A stretch of DNA of 32,544 nt, taken from positions 1-32,544 of the forward strand of contig CAUJJN010000032.1 of the NCBI GenBank assembly GCA_963204905.1. The letters run 5' to 3'. Positions 32,077 to 32,544 of the stretch are shown here, piece by piece (position 1 is the stretch's first letter; each line of letters starts with the position of its first letter). The notes beneath the pieces were generated by a model, which saw only the letters and a list, made by a program, of their open reading frames with translations, was not told the origin of the DNA and searched no databases. The translations under genes were made by a program, and so were the position numbers. This stretch comes from Pseudomonadota bacterium (lineage in GTDB: Bacteria; Pseudomonadota; Alphaproteobacteria; Rhizobiales; Xanthobacteraceae).

Positions 32077-32544
32077 ATGAAGCTTGATTCTTCGGTCGCT
32101 GCCGTCGTCACCGGCGGCGCCTCGGGGCTTGGCGCGGCCACCGCGCGGGCGCTTGCGGCCTACGGCGTGAAGGTCGCACTGTTCGATTTCAACGAGGAGA
32201 AGGGCGAAGCCGTCGCCAAGGAAATCGGCGGCGTGTTCTGTAAAGTCGACGTCACCTCGGACGAGCAGGTCGATGCCGGTTTCGCTAAGGCACGCGCGGC
32301 GCACGGCCAGGAGCGCATCCTGATCAACTGCGCCGGCACCGGCAACGCGGTGAAGACCGCCGGGCGCGACAAGAAGACCGGCGAAGCCACGCACTTCCCG
32401 GTTGATGCCTTCAATCGCATCATCCAGATCAATCTGGTCGGCACCTTCCGCTGCATCGCCAAATCGGCGAAGGGCATGCTGTCGCTGGAGCCGCTGGAAC
32501 ACGGAGAGCGGGGTGCCATCGTCAACACCGCGTCCGTCGCGGCG
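32077..32544 (+). CDS. Short-chain dehydrogenase, 3-hydroxyacyl-CoA dehydrogenase type 2-like (3' end outside window)
   Basis: Open frame of 156 codons that runs off the window. The NAD-binding motif is VTGGASGLGAATA, the acidic VALFDF strand end suggests NAD rather than NADP, and NCAGTGNA and IIQINLVGTF follow. The catalytic Ser is in VNTASVAA (about S153); the Tyr-Lys pair lies beyond the end. The layout matches HSD17B10-type enzymes that oxidise 3-hydroxyacyl-CoA. It starts 20 bases after the thiolase stop with AAAGGGA upstream, so both form one beta-oxidation unit. Confidence 0.92.
   Translation, partial: MKLDSSVAAVVTGGASGLGAATARALAAYGVKVALFDFNEEKGEAVAKEIGGVFCKVDVTSDEQVDAGFAKARAAHGQERILINCAGTGNAVKTAGRDKKTGEATHFPVDAFNRIIQINLVGTFRCIAKSAKGMLSLEPLEHGERGAIVNTASVAA

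Noticed and set aside
1..32544. CRISPR arrays, tRNA or rRNA genes, intact insertion sequences, phage genes
   Set aside because: No regularly spaced repeats, cloverleaf-like genes, transposase or integrase domains were seen on reading both strands.

Overview
The window looks like chromosomal DNA from an alphaproteobacterium of the Bradyrhizobium/Rhodopseudomonas/Afipia group. The GC content is high, GTG starts are frequent, gene types are typical of Rhizobiales, and the urea operon carries RpoN-type promoters. This placement is inferred from gene content and codon use, because no rRNA or other marker gene is present.

Layout. (1) 1-714: the 3' end of a ferredoxin-NADP reductase gene with a clear intrinsic terminator. 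(2) 715-4791: a gap with two hairpins, an AraC-type regulator (-), and a divergent set of PaiB-like flavin-binding protein, alpha/beta hydrolase and orphan branched-chain-type periplasmic binding protein. (3) 4859-5472: the decayed, frameshifted remnant of a 2-hydroxyacid dehydrogenase. (4) 5719-10835: a tightly coupled operon of the biotin ECF transporter bioM-bioN-bioY, an acyl-CoA synthetase, an atypical thiolase and a MaoC-type hydratase. (5) 10865-22254 (-): a complete urea assimilation locus, urtABCDE followed by biotin-dependent urea carboxylase and allophanate hydrolase. Near-consensus sigma-54 promoters precede both urtA and the urea carboxylase gene. (6) 22673-30161: a signalling and envelope locus. 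It holds a membrane-anchored winged-helix/TPR regulator (-), a divergent 7TM-type sensor histidine kinase, a single-domain response regulator broken by a frameshift, a MarR-type regulator (-), two small exported proteins and an outer-membrane beta-barrel protein. (7) 30550-32544: a beta-oxidation-type thiolase followed by the 5' part of an HSD10-like short-chain dehydrogenase, behind an AT-rich operator-like sequence.

How the parts may work together. The urea operon imports urea and splits it by the ATP- and biotin-dependent route (urea to allophanate to ammonia and CO2), probably under nitrogen control. The convergent neighbouring operon imports biotin, the cofactor of the urea carboxylase. 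Its acyl-CoA genes recall the Bacillus bioY(yhfU)-yhfT-yhfS grouping and may belong to biotin precursor supply. The most novel-looking part is region 6. The same palindrome, centred on CTCAGTGAG, occurs immediately upstream of the histidine kinase gene, between the marR-like gene and the first small exported protein gene, and upstream of the outer-membrane protein gene. This suggests one local regulon joining a membrane sensor, a MarR repressor and a set of uncharacterised envelope proteins.
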